Positions 1 to 6,999 of a stretch of 64,000 bases of DNA are shown one piece after another. The DNA comes from Plut-88900 sp963668115. GTDB taxonomy: Bacteria; Chloroflexota; Dehalococcoidia; Plut-88900. The notes under the pieces were generated by a model that was not told where the DNA came from, did no database searches, and saw only the letters and a program-made list of their open reading frames with translations. Location: positions 930,001-994,000 of the forward strand of contig OY764147.1 in the NCBI GenBank assembly GCA_963668115.1, in the 5' to 3' direction. Made by a program: the position numbers and the translations under genes. The first letter of the stretch is position 1. Each line of letters begins with the position of its first letter.

Positions 1-7
1 ACCTCCG

Positions 8-316
8 CTAGAGGCCGATGACGGACTTGCGCAGAGCTTCGTTGAGCCTGGTCTGCCAGCCCCGCCCGGTACTTCGGAAGTGGGCCACGATGTCGGAGTC
101 GAGCCGTACGGTGACCTTCTCCTTGGTTGGCGCCTTCTGCTTGCCGCGCCCGGGCCGGTGCCGCTCCACGAGGTGGGGCATAACTTCTATGACAGGACGA
201 AAAGGAGTTGTAATCTCCCAGTGCGCCGAGTCCTCGGAGTCTTCGGCGATCTGGCGTTGTATCTCTGCCTCTTCTTCATCGGTCGGGCTGATATGGTTTG
301 GCTTAAGTTCCGGCAT
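8..316 (-). CDS. brnA: BrnA-type antitoxin / DUF4415 family protein, orphan
   Basis: Small acidic protein of 102 aa that ends in a ribbon-helix-helix-like segment (KVTVRLDSDIVAHFRSTG... then WQTRLNEALRK), which is the hallmark of BrnA/DUF4415 antitoxins. These bind DNA and neutralise the BrnT ribonuclease. The start is placed at 316 because family members begin close to MP-L-P; an in-frame ATG lies at 331, and the reading frame stays open up to 445, but that extra N-terminus is unlike the family. BrnT genes normally lie directly upstream of brnA. Here the upstream side (higher coordinates on this strand) leads straight into the divergent ffh gene with no room for a toxin. It is therefore an orphan antitoxin or a stand-alone regulator. 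The family call is fairly firm; its present function is inference. Confidence 0.7.
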   Translation of the reverse strand: MPELKPNHISPTDEEEAEIQRQIAEDSEDSAHWEITTPFRPVIEVMPHLVERHRPGRGKQKAPTKEKVTVRLDSDIVAHFRSTGRGWQTRLNEALRKSVIGL

Positions 317-466
317 AGTCCCTGTGCTCATACTTGATGGCCATATTGTCGTGACATTATAACCGTTCATCAATAGGCGCAGCATGGGCACGACATTGCC
401 TAAACCCCGAGTCCGTTGTTTACTTATACGGAAGTCCATCTCCACTAATAGATTAGGAACGGGAAC

Positions 467-1807
467 TTGCTTGAATCCTTAACCGAGAAAATCACAGGTG
501 TCCTCGAACGGCTTGGGGGGAAGGCACGGCTCACGGAGGAGACCATCAACGAGGCCCTTCGTGAAGTCCGGCTGGCCCTGCTGGAAGCCGACGTCAACTT
601 CAAGGTGGCCAAGACCTTCGTGGCGAGGGTGAAGGAGCGGTGCATGACCGCCGAGGTGCTCGACGCTCTGACGCCGTCCCAGCAGGTGCTCACCATAGTC
701 CACGAGGAGCTGACCAGCATCCTAGGGGCGGAGGGGCACGACCTGGAGGAGCCAGACGGCACTCCGGGCGTGATCATCCTGGCCGGCCTGCAGGGGTCGG
801 GCAAGACGACCACCGCGGCCAAGCTCGCTCTCCAGCTCCGGCGGGACGGCAAGACTGCCCTGATGGTGGCGGCGGACCTGCAACGTCCTGCGGCCATCGA
901 CCAGCTAGTGTCGCTGGGCAAGCAGCTCGGCGTGCCGGTGTACAGCGAGGCACCGGGGGCCGACCCGGTAGACGTCGCCAAGAACGGACTCCGGGTGGGG
1001 CGGTCGGAGGGCGTCGACTGGGTCATAGTCGACACGGCGGGACGGTTGAACATCGACGACGAACTGATGAAGGAGCTTTCGCAGATCAAGAAGGCGGTCT
1101 CGCCGGACGATGCGCTCCTGGTCGTCGACTCCATGACGGGACAGGAAGCGGTCAGCGTGGCGGAGGAGTTCAACAGGCGGATCGGGCTGACGGGGCTGAT
1201 ACTGACGAAGATGGACGGGGACGCGCGGGGCGGGGCGGCGTTGTCGGTGACATCGGTGACGGGGGTGCCGATCAAGTTCATGGGCATCGGGGAGAAGGCG
1301 GATGCGCTGGAGCCGTACCACCCGGACCGGCTGGCCTCTCGCATTCTGGGCATGGGGGACGTGCAAACCCTGGTCGAAAAGGCGAAGGTCAGCATGGACG
1401 AGGCGCGGGCGAGGGAGATGGAGCGGAAGATGCGCAACGCCACGTTCACGCTGGAGGACTTCCTGGAGCAGATGCACCAGCTGAAGGAGATGGGCGGGCT
1501 GGGACAGGTGCTGGACATGATACCGGGGATGAGCAAGCTGAAGAATCGCCTCGGGCCGGGGGACATAGACGACGACAAGCTGAAGAAGACGGAGGCGATA
1601 ATCCTGTCGATGACTCCTGCGGAGAGGCAGAACCCGCAGATGATAGGTGGGAGCAGGAAGCGTCGGATATGCAGGGGGAGCGGGACGCTGCCGCAGGACG
1701 TGAACCAGCTGTTGAACCAGTTCCGGCAGATGCAGAAGATGATGAAGGCGATGGCGGGTGCGAAGCCCCGGATGCGGGGGCAGCAGATGGCGCAGTTGTT
1801 CAGGTAG
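467..1807 (+). CDS. ffh: Signal recognition particle protein Ffh (SRP54)
   Basis: 446-aa GTPase of the signal recognition particle, which binds signal sequences of nascent membrane proteins and delivers ribosomes to FtsY. Visible order: helical N domain (1-90); G domain with P-loop GLQGSGKTTT near residue 107, DLQRPAA, the DTAGRL switch and TKMDGDARGGAALS; then a methionine-rich M domain (about 300-446) with the RGSGT segment that contacts 4.5S RNA. The start is a TTG at 467 giving MLESLTEKI, which matches the family N-terminus. Length is normal. It is divergent from the BrnA gene and stands alone, followed by repeat-rich DNA. No 4.5S RNA was recognised nearby. Confidence 0.96.
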   Translation: MLESLTEKITGVLERLGGKARLTEETINEALREVRLALLEADVNFKVAKTFVARVKERCMTAEVLDALTPSQQVLTIVHEELTSILGAEGHDLEEPDGTPGVIILAGLQGSGKTTTAAKLALQLRRDGKTALMVAADLQRPAAIDQLVSLGKQLGVPVYSEAPGADPVDVAKNGLRVGRSEGVDWVIVDTAGRLNIDDELMKELSQIKKAVSPDDALLVVDSMTGQEAVSVAEEFNRRIGLTGLILTKMDGDARGGAALSVTSVTGVPIKFMGIGEKADALEPYHPDRLASRILGMGDVQTLVEKAKVSMDEARAREMERKMRNATFTLEDFLEQMHQLKEMGGLGQVLDMIPGMSKLKNRLGPGDIDDDKLKKTEAIILSMTPAERQNPQMIGGSRKRRICRGSGTLPQDVNQLLNQFRQMQKMMKAMAGAKPRMRGQQMAQLFR

Positions 1808-2106
1808 TCACTCTTTTTTGCTTGCCTGGGCGTTTCGGGGCCGGGCATTTTACCTCGCTCATATTGCGAGGGCCTCAGCGTGAGTGGCCCGACGCCGGGG
1901 AGGGCGCCCCTACGGGGAGGGGGTGGGTGGGGAGACCCTAGATTCACGCTCCGCCAAAGGCGGACTTCCAGCATGGCGTACGCCCAGGCGCATCTTCGAC
2001 ACTTTCAGCCCGTGTCGGGGCACGGGAATGACGATAGAGAAGGGCGGGAATGACGGAGGGAAGGTGGAATGGCGGTTATCCGGTTTTTGGGCGCGGGTTG
2101 TTGGGG
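1808..2106. other. Intergenic stretch with palindromic repeats
   Basis: About 300 bases between ffh and the next gene without a convincing ORF. It holds fragments of the dispersed repeats found elsewhere in the window: a GCGCCCCTACGGGGAG piece near 1905-1920, a GGTGGGTGGGGAGACCCT piece near 1922-1939, and the hairpin CCCGTG-TCGGG-CACGGG followed by AATGACG at about 2010-2033. The last is nearly identical to the copy at 4945-4969. No clear rho-independent terminator with a T tract was seen after ffh. Confidence 0.5.
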
Positions 2107-3465
2107 TCAGGGAGGGGGGCGGCCTCGGGCGATGCGGGGTGGGGGGTTGGGGTCGGCACAGTCGGGGGACGGGCCGGTATCGGCGTGGGTGGCGGTCAGG
2201 ATACCCACGAGGGGCACCCCTGCGGGGGAGGGGAGGGTATCGGCGCGGACGGCGTCCAGGGTACCCACGAGGGGCACCCCTACGGAGTAAGGAAACCCGA
2301 CCCCGCCGCCGGGGACGTCATCGGGGTCATCATCTTCGTCTTCGTCATCGGAATCGTCATCTTCGGATAGGTAGTCTTCGTCATTGGAGTCGTCATCATC
2401 ATCGTCTTCCAAGTCATTGAAGAAGTCGGGGTTGTTGTAGGCTTCGGCGATGAACTTCTGCATGGCCTCGATCTCGGCGAGCTTTTCGTTTTCTTCGTGG
2501 GGCCAGGGTTCGTCGGGGTCGATGAGGCCGTAGCGCCAGCGGTCCCTCAGGGGGAGGAGCATTCTCCATGGCCACCACTTGTCGCCGGGTCGGGCCATGC
2601 GGACGGGGACGAGGTCCCGGAAGTTCAAGTCTCCATTCTTCACGTTGTCGTGGAAGACCTTCTTGATGAGGTTGTCGATCTGTTCCTGGTCGGTGAGCTG
2701 CTTGGGGGCCTTGGCCTGGGCGGAGAAGGCCCGGATGATGAGTCGGAGGCAACGGTTGATCTGGGTGTAGTCGAGGGGGCGCGTGCTCAAGAGGCGGTTG
2801 GTCAGGGAGCGGAGGAGGGCTATTTCGCCGTCGATGCCGGGGGTGTCGGGGGACAGTCGGGGCAGGGAGGGGCGAACGTAGTTCAGGGAGCGGCGACGGT
2901 TGGGGCGACGGCCCCTGGGTCTTCTACCGCGCCCGACGGGGCGGGAAGTCTTCCGCGGCGCAATGCCGCAGGCATCCGCATCGACGCCCGGTAAGACGGA
3001 GCGGGGATTCATCCGCGGCGCAATGCCGCAGGCATCCGCTTCAACGCCCGGTAAGGCGGAGCGGGGATTCATCCGCGGCGCAGTGCCGCAGGCATCCGCT
3101 TCAACGCCCGGTAAGGCGGAGCGGGGAGTCTTCCGCGGCGCAGTGCCGCAGGCATCCGCTTCAACGCCCGGTAAGGCGGAGCGGGGATTCATCCGCGGCG
3201 CAGTGCCGCAGGCATCCGCTTCAACGCCCGGTAAGGCGGAGCGGGGAGTCTTCCGCGGCGCAGTGCCGCAGGCATCCGTACCCTGGTAGGTAGCCAGGGC
3301 ACGGGAAGTCTTCCGCGGTCGGCGACCGCGGGCATCCGCGAGGGGGTCGGGCATGGGGAGACCAACCGCCTCTTGAGCATGCGCCCCGGGAGAGGGGCGT
3401 CGGGGGCCCGAATTGTCGGGCCCGATGTTTGACAGGTTTTTGTTGTGAGATTCGGGTGTATACAT
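2107..3465 (-). CDS. Repeat-containing hypothetical protein with acidic C-terminus
   Basis: Open frame of up to 452 aa. The middle (residues about 185-360) looks like real protein: a predicted helical section (GIDGEIALLRSL...INRCLRLIIRAF) followed by a Trp-rich block (KWWPWR). It then runs into a long Asp/Glu tract. The N-terminal part consists largely of 20-residue repeats (GTAPRKTPRSALP and variants) encoded by the 60-bp tandem repeat. The C-terminal tail (GVPLVGTL... GVPLVGIL) is translated dispersed repeat DNA. I infer a native gene of roughly 200 residues whose two ends have been extended by repeat DNA that happens to stay in frame; the true start is uncertain. No function is recognised. 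The central helical block resembles small DNA-associated or phage-like proteins only vaguely. Confidence 0.5.
   Translation of the reverse strand: MYTPESHNKNLSNIGPDNSGPRRPSPGAHAQEAVGLPMPDPLADARGRRPRKTSRALATYQGTDACGTAPRKTPRSALPGVEADACGTAPRMNPRSALPGVEADACGTAPRKTPRSALPGVEADACGTAPRMNPRSALPGVEADACGIAPRMNPRSVLPGVDADACGIAPRKTSRPVGRGRRPRGRRPNRRRSLNYVRPSLPRLSPDTPGIDGEIALLRSLTNRLLSTRPLDYTQINRCLRLIIRAFSAQAKAPKQLTDQEQIDNLIKKVFHDNVKNGDLNFRDLVPVRMARPGDKWWPWRMLLPLRDRWRYGLIDPDEPWPHEENEKLAEIEAMQKFIAEAYNNPDFFNDLEDDDDDDSNDEDYLSEDDDSDDEDEDDDPDDVPGGGVGFPYSVGVPLVGTLDAVRADTLPSPAGVPLVGILTATHADTGPSPDCADPNPPPRIARGRPPP
2170..2289. repeat. Two tandem copies of a 60-bp unit (GTACCCACGAGGGGCACCCC family)
   Basis: Two adjacent units of about 60 bp, one ending near 2230 and one near 2289. 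Each contains TACCCACGAGGGGCACCCCT followed by a G-rich tail. A third, diverged single copy lies at 3758-3787, and a short fragment near 1899-1920. The units lie inside the 3' end of the 2107-3465 reading frame and encode its GVPLVG-type tail. Confidence 0.75.
2941..3278. repeat. 60-bp tandem repeat array, about 5.6 copies
   Basis: Consecutive 60-base units line up exactly, with core TCCGCGGCGCAGTGCCGCAG, then GCATCCG, then CAACGCCCGGTAAGGCGGAG. Copies differ mainly at one 6-base block, either AGTCTT or ATTCAT, in the order AGTCTT, ATTCAT, ATTCAT, AGTCTT, ATTCAT, AGTCTT. There are also A/G changes in GCAATG/GCAGTG. A degenerate extra copy follows at about 3300-3340 with GCGGTCGGCGACCGC in place of the core. 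On the minus strand the array is in frame and encodes 20-residue repeats. There are no unique spacers, so it is not CRISPR. Confidence 0.93.
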
Positions 3466-3685
3466 CGGGTCTAAACGTTAGTGTAGAATGTAAAACATAG
3501 AAGTCAATAGGTAAAATGGTGCAATTTTGGGGGAATTTTTTGGGGGTGGTGGTGGCGGAGAGGGGGGTGGAGAGGCATGGGGCGCCCCCATTCCGTTCTA
3601 GCGACCCTTCGACAGGCTCAGGGCGAACGGAACCCCCGCACCGGGGAAGGGATGGATTGCTAGGATGGAGGTGGTTGTTCAGGAG

Positions 3686-3716
3686 GGATGGATTCCTGCC
3701 TCCGCAGGAATGACGG
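3686..3716. repeat. Palindromic REP-like repeat (GGATGGATTCCTGC...GCAGGAATGACGG)
   Basis: The arms ATTCCTGC and GCAGGAAT form an 8-bp hairpin with a CTCC loop, followed by GACGG. An almost identical copy sits at 58324-58353, and both share the preceding GGTGGTTGTT..GGAGGGATGG. Variants with other arm sequences lie at 9158-9188, 10708-10763 and 4941-4969. Read on the minus strand it gives the VIPAEAGIH-type peptide often seen when such repeats are mistranslated. Confidence 0.85.
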
Positions 3717-3757
3717 TGTAAGGTGGGTGGGGATGATGGGTGTGAGTGGTAGGCAGG

Positions 3758-3787
3758 GTACCCACAAGGGGCACCCCTACGGGGGAG
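3758..3787. repeat. Dispersed repeat of the GTACCCACGAGGGGCACCCC family
   Basis: Single copy reading GTACCCACAAGGGGCACCCC then TACGGGGGAG, differing by one base in the core from the tandem copies at 2170-2289. Confidence 0.75.
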
Positions 3788-3843
3788 GGGGAAGGGTGAT
3801 GGGCTCGGCGGGGGTGAGTGTTTCGGAGGGATGGATTCGCTAA

Positions 3844-3865
3844 ATTCACAAACGAAGTGCAACAC
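3844..3865. repeat. Left terminal inverted repeat of the IS30 element
   Basis: ATTCACA-AACG-AAGTGCAACAC, matching the complement of the right end at 18 of 22 positions. It lies 17 bases before the transposase ATG. Confidence 0.75.
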
Positions 3866-3882
3866 CTGGTTAAGGTGTTGTC

Positions 3883-4893
3883 ATGGGAAGAACTTATAGA
3901 CATCTCAGTATTGAAGAGAGGTGTGAGATTGCCCGACTACATGCCTCGGGACTATCGATCCGCCAAATCGCAGCAAGTCTGGATCGCTCGCCATCGACAG
4001 TGGCTAGGGAGCTGAAGCGCAATGGTTCCAGGACTCAGGGGTACCAGCCCCGGTATGCGGACCAGCAGGCCCATGCCCGGCGTTGGCGCGGGTCTAGACT
4101 GGAGCGGGACGAGGTACTGCGGGACAAGGTCCTGTCCCGGCTCGAGCAGAGGTGGTCACCGGAGCAGGTGTCGGGTCGGCTGGCTATGGAGTCGGGCAGC
4201 AAGGTCATCTCCCATGAGAGCATCTACAGGTTCATATACGCCCAGATGGCACGCAAGAAGGACTACAGCTGGCGCTACTACCTGCCCCATGCCAAGTCGA
4301 AGCGGGGTCGGAGATCCCGCAAAGGCCACAGCCCCGCCTCCTTCATGGCTTTGCGTCGCCCCATCACCGAGCGCCCCCAGTCCGCCGATGACCGCCTCAC
4401 CCCGGGCCACTGGGAGGCCGACCTGATGCTCTTCAGAACCTATGGGCATGCCGTCCTCACCCTCCACGAACGCCACTCCCGCATCCTCATCGCCCTCAGA
4501 CCACCCGGCAAGGCTTCCAGGCCCATCGCCCAGGCCATGTCCCAGGTGTTGGGTCTGTTGCCTCCCCAATGGCGCCAGACCGTTACCTTCGACAACGGCA
4601 CCGAGTTCGCCCTCCACTACCGGCTCCACGATCTCGGTATCCAGACCTTCTTCTGCGATACCCACTCCCCCTGGCAGAAGGGAGGTGTGGAGAACGCCAT
4701 CGGCCGGCTGCGGCGTACCCTGCCCCGCAAGACCGACCTGGCGGCATTGTCCCAGGAGCGGTTTACCCGGATGCTTCAGGCCTACAACAATACGCCCCGC
4801 AAGTGCCTGGGCTACAAAACCCCGGCGGAAGTCTTCTTGGATAGCGTGTTGCACTTGAAATGTGAATCCACCTTCCCACCTCCGTGGGAATGA
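3883..4893 (+). CDS. IS30-family transposase
   Basis: 336-aa transposase. The N-terminal helix-turn-helix (YRHLSIEERCEIARLHASG, then SIRQIAASLDRSPSTVARELKR) binds the inverted repeats. The DDE catalytic core shows GHWEADLM (first Asp), VTFDNGTEF (second Asp) and QKGGVENAIGRLRR (Glu), followed by the family ending NNTPRKCLGYKTPAEVF. All three acidic residues are present and the frame is unbroken, so the gene may be active. The start ATG at 3883 gives the canonical MGRTYRHLS. Oddly, translation runs through the right inverted repeat (4846-4867) and terminates 26 bases outside it, so the last 9 or so residues (ESTFPPPWE) come from the target repeat. Confidence 0.95.
   Translation: MGRTYRHLSIEERCEIARLHASGLSIRQIAASLDRSPSTVARELKRNGSRTQGYQPRYADQQAHARRWRGSRLERDEVLRDKVLSRLEQRWSPEQVSGRLAMESGSKVISHESIYRFIYAQMARKKDYSWRYYLPHAKSKRGRRSRKGHSPASFMALRRPITERPQSADDRLTPGHWEADLMLFRTYGHAVLTLHERHSRILIALRPPGKASRPIAQAMSQVLGLLPPQWRQTVTFDNGTEFALHYRLHDLGIQTFFCDTHSPWQKGGVENAIGRLRRTLPRKTDLAALSQERFTRMLQAYNNTPRKCLGYKTPAEVFLDSVLHLKCESTFPPPWE
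4846..4867. repeat. Right terminal inverted repeat of the IS30 element
   Basis: GTGTTGCACTT-GAAA-TGTGAAT, the complement of the left end with mismatches in the middle four bases. It lies inside the last codons of the transposase frame. Confidence 0.75.
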
Positions 4894-4940
4894 CGGAATA
4901 AAGGGGGGTGGGGATGATGGGAGGTGGGTGGGGAGACCCT

Positions 4941-4969
4941 GGATTCCCGTGTCGGGGCACGGGAATGAC
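4941..4969. repeat. Palindromic REP-like repeat (GGATTCCCGTG..CACGGGAATGAC)
   Basis: ATTCCCGTG and CACGGGAAT form a 9-bp hairpin with loop TCGGGG. It is preceded by GGTGGGTGGGGAGACCCT, as at 1922-1939, and the same hairpin occurs at about 2010-2033. It lies between the IS30 element and the downstream end of the glycosylase gene. Confidence 0.8.
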
Positions 4970-4988
4970 CGAAAAGAGGGGGTGGGGG

Positions 4989-5915
4989 TTATTCGGTCAT
5001 GTCTATGCCGGATTCCAGGCCGGCGTACATGTAGGTCATGGCAGGGACTTTGTATTCGCCCCAGCGGTCGGTGAAGGCTTCGATGTCCTCGGGGGAGACG
5101 GAGCGGCCTTCCATGAAGACGTTGGAGATGGTCTTGAGGAGGTAGAGGTCGGAGGTGGGGAGGAGGTCGAAGCGGCCAAGGGAGTGGCAGAGGATGCGCT
5201 GGGCGGTCCAGACGCCGATGCCCCGGTAGGCGACGAGGGTCTCGATGACGGAGTCGTTGCTCATGTCGTGGAGGGCGTCGAGGTCCAGTTCGCCGGTCGC
5301 CACCGCTTCCGACATGCGGTGGATGTACTGGGACTTGCGGGCCGAGAGTTTGCAGGCTTTCAATTCTTCGACGCCTGCTTCCATGAAGCGGTCGGGTGTG
5401 GGGGAGAGCCAGAACTCTTCGCCGTTGAAGGTTACGCGCTCACCGTATTTTTCGATGAGGCGGCGCTGCATGGTGAGGGCCACGGCAGTGGAAAGCTGCT
5501 GGCCGAGGATCGTGCCGACGAGGGCCTCGAAGAGGTCCACGTCCTGGCCGGGTTTCAGGCCCCGGAACTGCCGGGCGGCCTTGCCGAGGCCGGCGTTCTT
5601 TTCGGCCATACCGTAGAAGCCGGAGAGGTCGTAGGCCGTGCAGAGCCGCCACTCCACCTCGGCGAGGAGGGCGTCCATCGAGGCCGGTTGGAGGCCGGGG
5701 CCCTGGGCGCAGACCTCCAGATTTGGCTCTTCGACGGTGCCGAGGGAGGAGACGGTGAGGAGGACGGGTCGGGGGCCGGCCCTGGTTACTCTCTTCCATA
5801 GGCCGTCTTCGAACTTCTCGGTGCCGATGCCCTCGGCGTACCAGCAGGCGCGTCGGGCGGTGAGGGCGAAGTCGAAGGGCGGGACGGGTTGGATGCGTGC
5901 GGTCAGGGTTTCCAA
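4989..5915 (-). CDS. DNA-3-methyladenine glycosylase / AlkA-like HhH-GPD DNA repair glycosylase
   Basis: 308-aa base-excision repair glycosylase. An AlkA/OGG1-like N-terminal beta domain (1-110) precedes the helical HhH-GPD domain, entered at DLFEALVGTILGQQLST. The helix-hairpin-helix is LVAYRGIGVWTAQRIL and the expected catalytic Asp is in LPTSDLYLL, matching the D of AlkA-type enzymes. OGG1-type enzymes also have a catalytic Lys (QQxxxxxA..LCx.FG); that cannot be assigned here, so alkylated-base excision is more likely than 8-oxoguanine. It is monocistronic and divergent from the hspR operon; their starts are about 140 bp apart. Confidence 0.85.
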   Translation of the reverse strand: METLTARIQPVPPFDFALTARRACWYAEGIGTEKFEDGLWKRVTRAGPRPVLLTVSSLGTVEEPNLEVCAQGPGLQPASMDALLAEVEWRLCTAYDLSGFYGMAEKNAGLGKAARQFRGLKPGQDVDLFEALVGTILGQQLSTAVALTMQRRLIEKYGERVTFNGEEFWLSPTPDRFMEAGVEELKACKLSARKSQYIHRMSEAVATGELDLDALHDMSNDSVIETLVAYRGIGVWTAQRILCHSLGRFDLLPTSDLYLLKTISNVFMEGRSVSPEDIEAFTDRWGEYKVPAMTYMYAGLESGIDMTE

Positions 5916-5975
5916 GTCGGGGGTCAGTATAGCATCGCTTCAGGCCGGTCGTACCAAGTTGTTGCAATAAAATCA

Positions 5976-5996
5976 GTTGACACGCAGCGTATCAAC
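5976..5996. promoter_or_regulatory. HAIR-like operator, probable HspR binding site
   Basis: A 21-base near-perfect palindrome centred on 5986: arms GTTGA and TCAAC with inner ACGC and GCGT, and only the centre plus one symmetric pair unmatched. TTGA and TCAA are separated by 11 bases, exactly the geometry of the HspR-associated inverted repeat (HAIR, CTTGAGT-N7-ACTCAAG). It covers the -35 box and most of the spacer of the promoter that drives hspR itself, which fits autorepression. Binding is inference. Confidence 0.7.
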
Positions 5997-6005
5997 ACAT
6001 ATAAT
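5977..6005 (+). promoter_or_regulatory. Consensus sigma-70 promoter of hspR-grpE-dnaK
   Basis: TTGACA at 5977-5982 and TATAAT at 6000-6005 with a 17-base spacer, a perfect match to the housekeeping consensus, 47 bases upstream of the hspR ATG. The -35 box lies within the palindromic operator. Confidence 0.85.
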
Positions 6006-6052
6006 GGGCAGAGCATGAAGTGTAGCAGCGCGAAAGAGAAAGAACGAGGCAC

Positions 6053-6400
6053 ATGAGACGAGAGGGCGTATACGTGATGCGGGTGGCGTCGCGGCTTTCG
6101 GGGATGCACCCGCAGACGCTGAGGAAGTACGAGCGGGTCGGGCTGCTGGCGCCGACTCGGATAGGCGCGCTGCGGATGTATTCGGATGAGGACATAGCCC
6201 TGCTAAAGATGATAAAGTATCTGATTGGCAACGTGGGGTTGAACGTAGCGGGGGTGGAAATGGCCTTGCGGATTAGGTCGGGGCTGAGGGCCCTGAAAAG
6301 GCAGGCCGACGCACTCCCGGAAGGCTCTCCCCGCAAGGACAACATGGAGCGGACGATAGAGCAGATGCTGCGGCTAATCGAGGCCCCGGAGGGCCGGTAA
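6053..6400 (+). CDS. hspR: Heat-shock repressor HspR (MerR family)
   Basis: 115-aa MerR-family regulator with the HspR signature in the winged-helix part: VASRLSGMHPQTLRKYERVG, then RMYSDEDIALLKMIKYL and GLNVAGVEMAL. HspR represses the DnaK operon and, in actinobacteria, uses DnaK as corepressor. It is the first gene of hspR-grpE-dnaK, with grpE starting 5 bases after the stop codon. A HAIR-like palindrome overlaps its own promoter, consistent with negative autoregulation. No zinc or redox motif is seen. The ATG at 6053 is supported by GAACGAGG upstream; a GTG- or ATG-initiated shorter form at residue 7-9 is possible. Confidence 0.92.
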   Translation: MRREGVYVMRVASRLSGMHPQTLRKYERVGLLAPTRIGALRMYSDEDIALLKMIKYLIGNVGLNVAGVEMALRIRSGLRALKRQADALPEGSPRKDNMERTIEQMLRLIEAPEGR

Positions 6401-6405
6401 CCGAC

Positions 6406-6957
6406 ATGTCGATGGACGAAGAATTCAACGAGTTCATCAAGAGGCCGGCCCAAGCCGACCCGGACCTCTCGACGCGGCTGGAGGAAGCGGAGCAGGAGGT
6501 GAACCGGCTGCGGGAACTGCTCCAGCGCCACCACGCCGACCACACGAACTACAAGCGGCGGATGGAAGAGACGGAGGCGGAGCGAGCGTCGCGGGCGGCT
6601 GAGCACCTGGTATTGAAACTGCTGCCGGTCCTGGACGACCTGGACCGGGCGACGGGTGCGGGGCCGGAGGCGGATGGGCGGGGGGTCGGGAGTGCGCAGG
6701 ACAGGGTGTGGAAAGAGGGGATGGAACTGATCCGGGACAAACTTATGTCAATTCTGGAGAAAGAGGGGGTGCGGAGGGTGGAGGCGGTGGGAGAGGCGTT
6801 CAACCCGGTATTGCACGAGGCGGTGGCGCCTCATCCCACGGACACGGTGCCCGAGGACACGGTTGTCGGGGTGCAGCAGCACGGTTATACGCTCAACGGG
6901 TCCCTGCTGAGACCCGCGAAGGTTACAGTGGCCCGGAGGCCACAGCACACGCATTAG
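6406..6957 (+). CDS. grpE: GrpE, nucleotide exchange factor for DnaK
   Basis: 183-aa cochaperone that releases ADP from DnaK. A long coiled coil (residues about 20-70, LEEAEQEVNRLRELLQRHHA...YKRRMEETEAE) leads into the dimer helix bundle (LKLLPVLDDLDRA). The C-terminal beta wing ends in the family signature FNPVLHEAVAPHPTDTVPED, then VVGVQQHGYTLNGSLLRPAKVTV. Length and order are normal. It is translationally close to hspR (5-base gap) and 42 bases upstream of dnaK. Confidence 0.96.
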   Translation: MSMDEEFNEFIKRPAQADPDLSTRLEEAEQEVNRLRELLQRHHADHTNYKRRMEETEAERASRAAEHLVLKLLPVLDDLDRATGAGPEADGRGVGSAQDRVWKEGMELIRDKLMSILEKEGVRRVEAVGEAFNPVLHEAVAPHPTDTVPEDTVVGVQQHGYTLNGSLLRPAKVTVARRPQHTH

Positions 6958-6999
6958 TTTAGTAATCAAGCCGTAGGAGGCTACGGAGGTAGGTTAAAA

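Larger units (their letters stand above)
3466..3843. other. Intergenic region made of dispersed repeats, left flank of the IS30 element
   Basis: About 380 bases with no supported gene. The first part (3466-3540) is AT-richer and could hold the promoter of the minus-strand repeat gene. From 3595 onward it is a run of dispersed elements: CCCTTCGACAGGCTCAGGGC near 3603, the VIPAEAGIH-type hairpin at 3686-3716, a copy of the GTACCCAC family at 3758-3787, and at 3824-3839 the left half of a second hairpin repeat into which the IS30 element is inserted. Confidence 0.6.
3844..4867 (+). mobile_element. IS30-family insertion sequence, apparently complete
   Basis: An element of about 1.02 kb bounded by imperfect 22-bp inverted repeats: left 3844-3865 (ATTCACA...AAGTGCAACAC) and right 4846-4867 (its complement, with 4 internal mismatches). 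It carries one intact transposase. The left flank ends GGAGGGATGGATTC and the right flank continues CCACCTTCCCACCTCCGTGG then GAATGACGG. The host sequence is therefore the same palindromic repeat family seen intact at 3686-3716. Exact ends and target duplication cannot be fixed without a second copy. Confidence 0.82.

Noticed and set aside
2941..3278. CRISPR-like regular repeat array
   Set aside because: The units are contiguous 60-mers with no unique spacers and no cas genes nearby; it is an in-frame tandem repeat.
2900..3289. Plus-strand repeat ORF across the 60-bp array
   Set aside because: It only mirrors the repeat; the minus frame continues into non-repetitive coding-like sequence.
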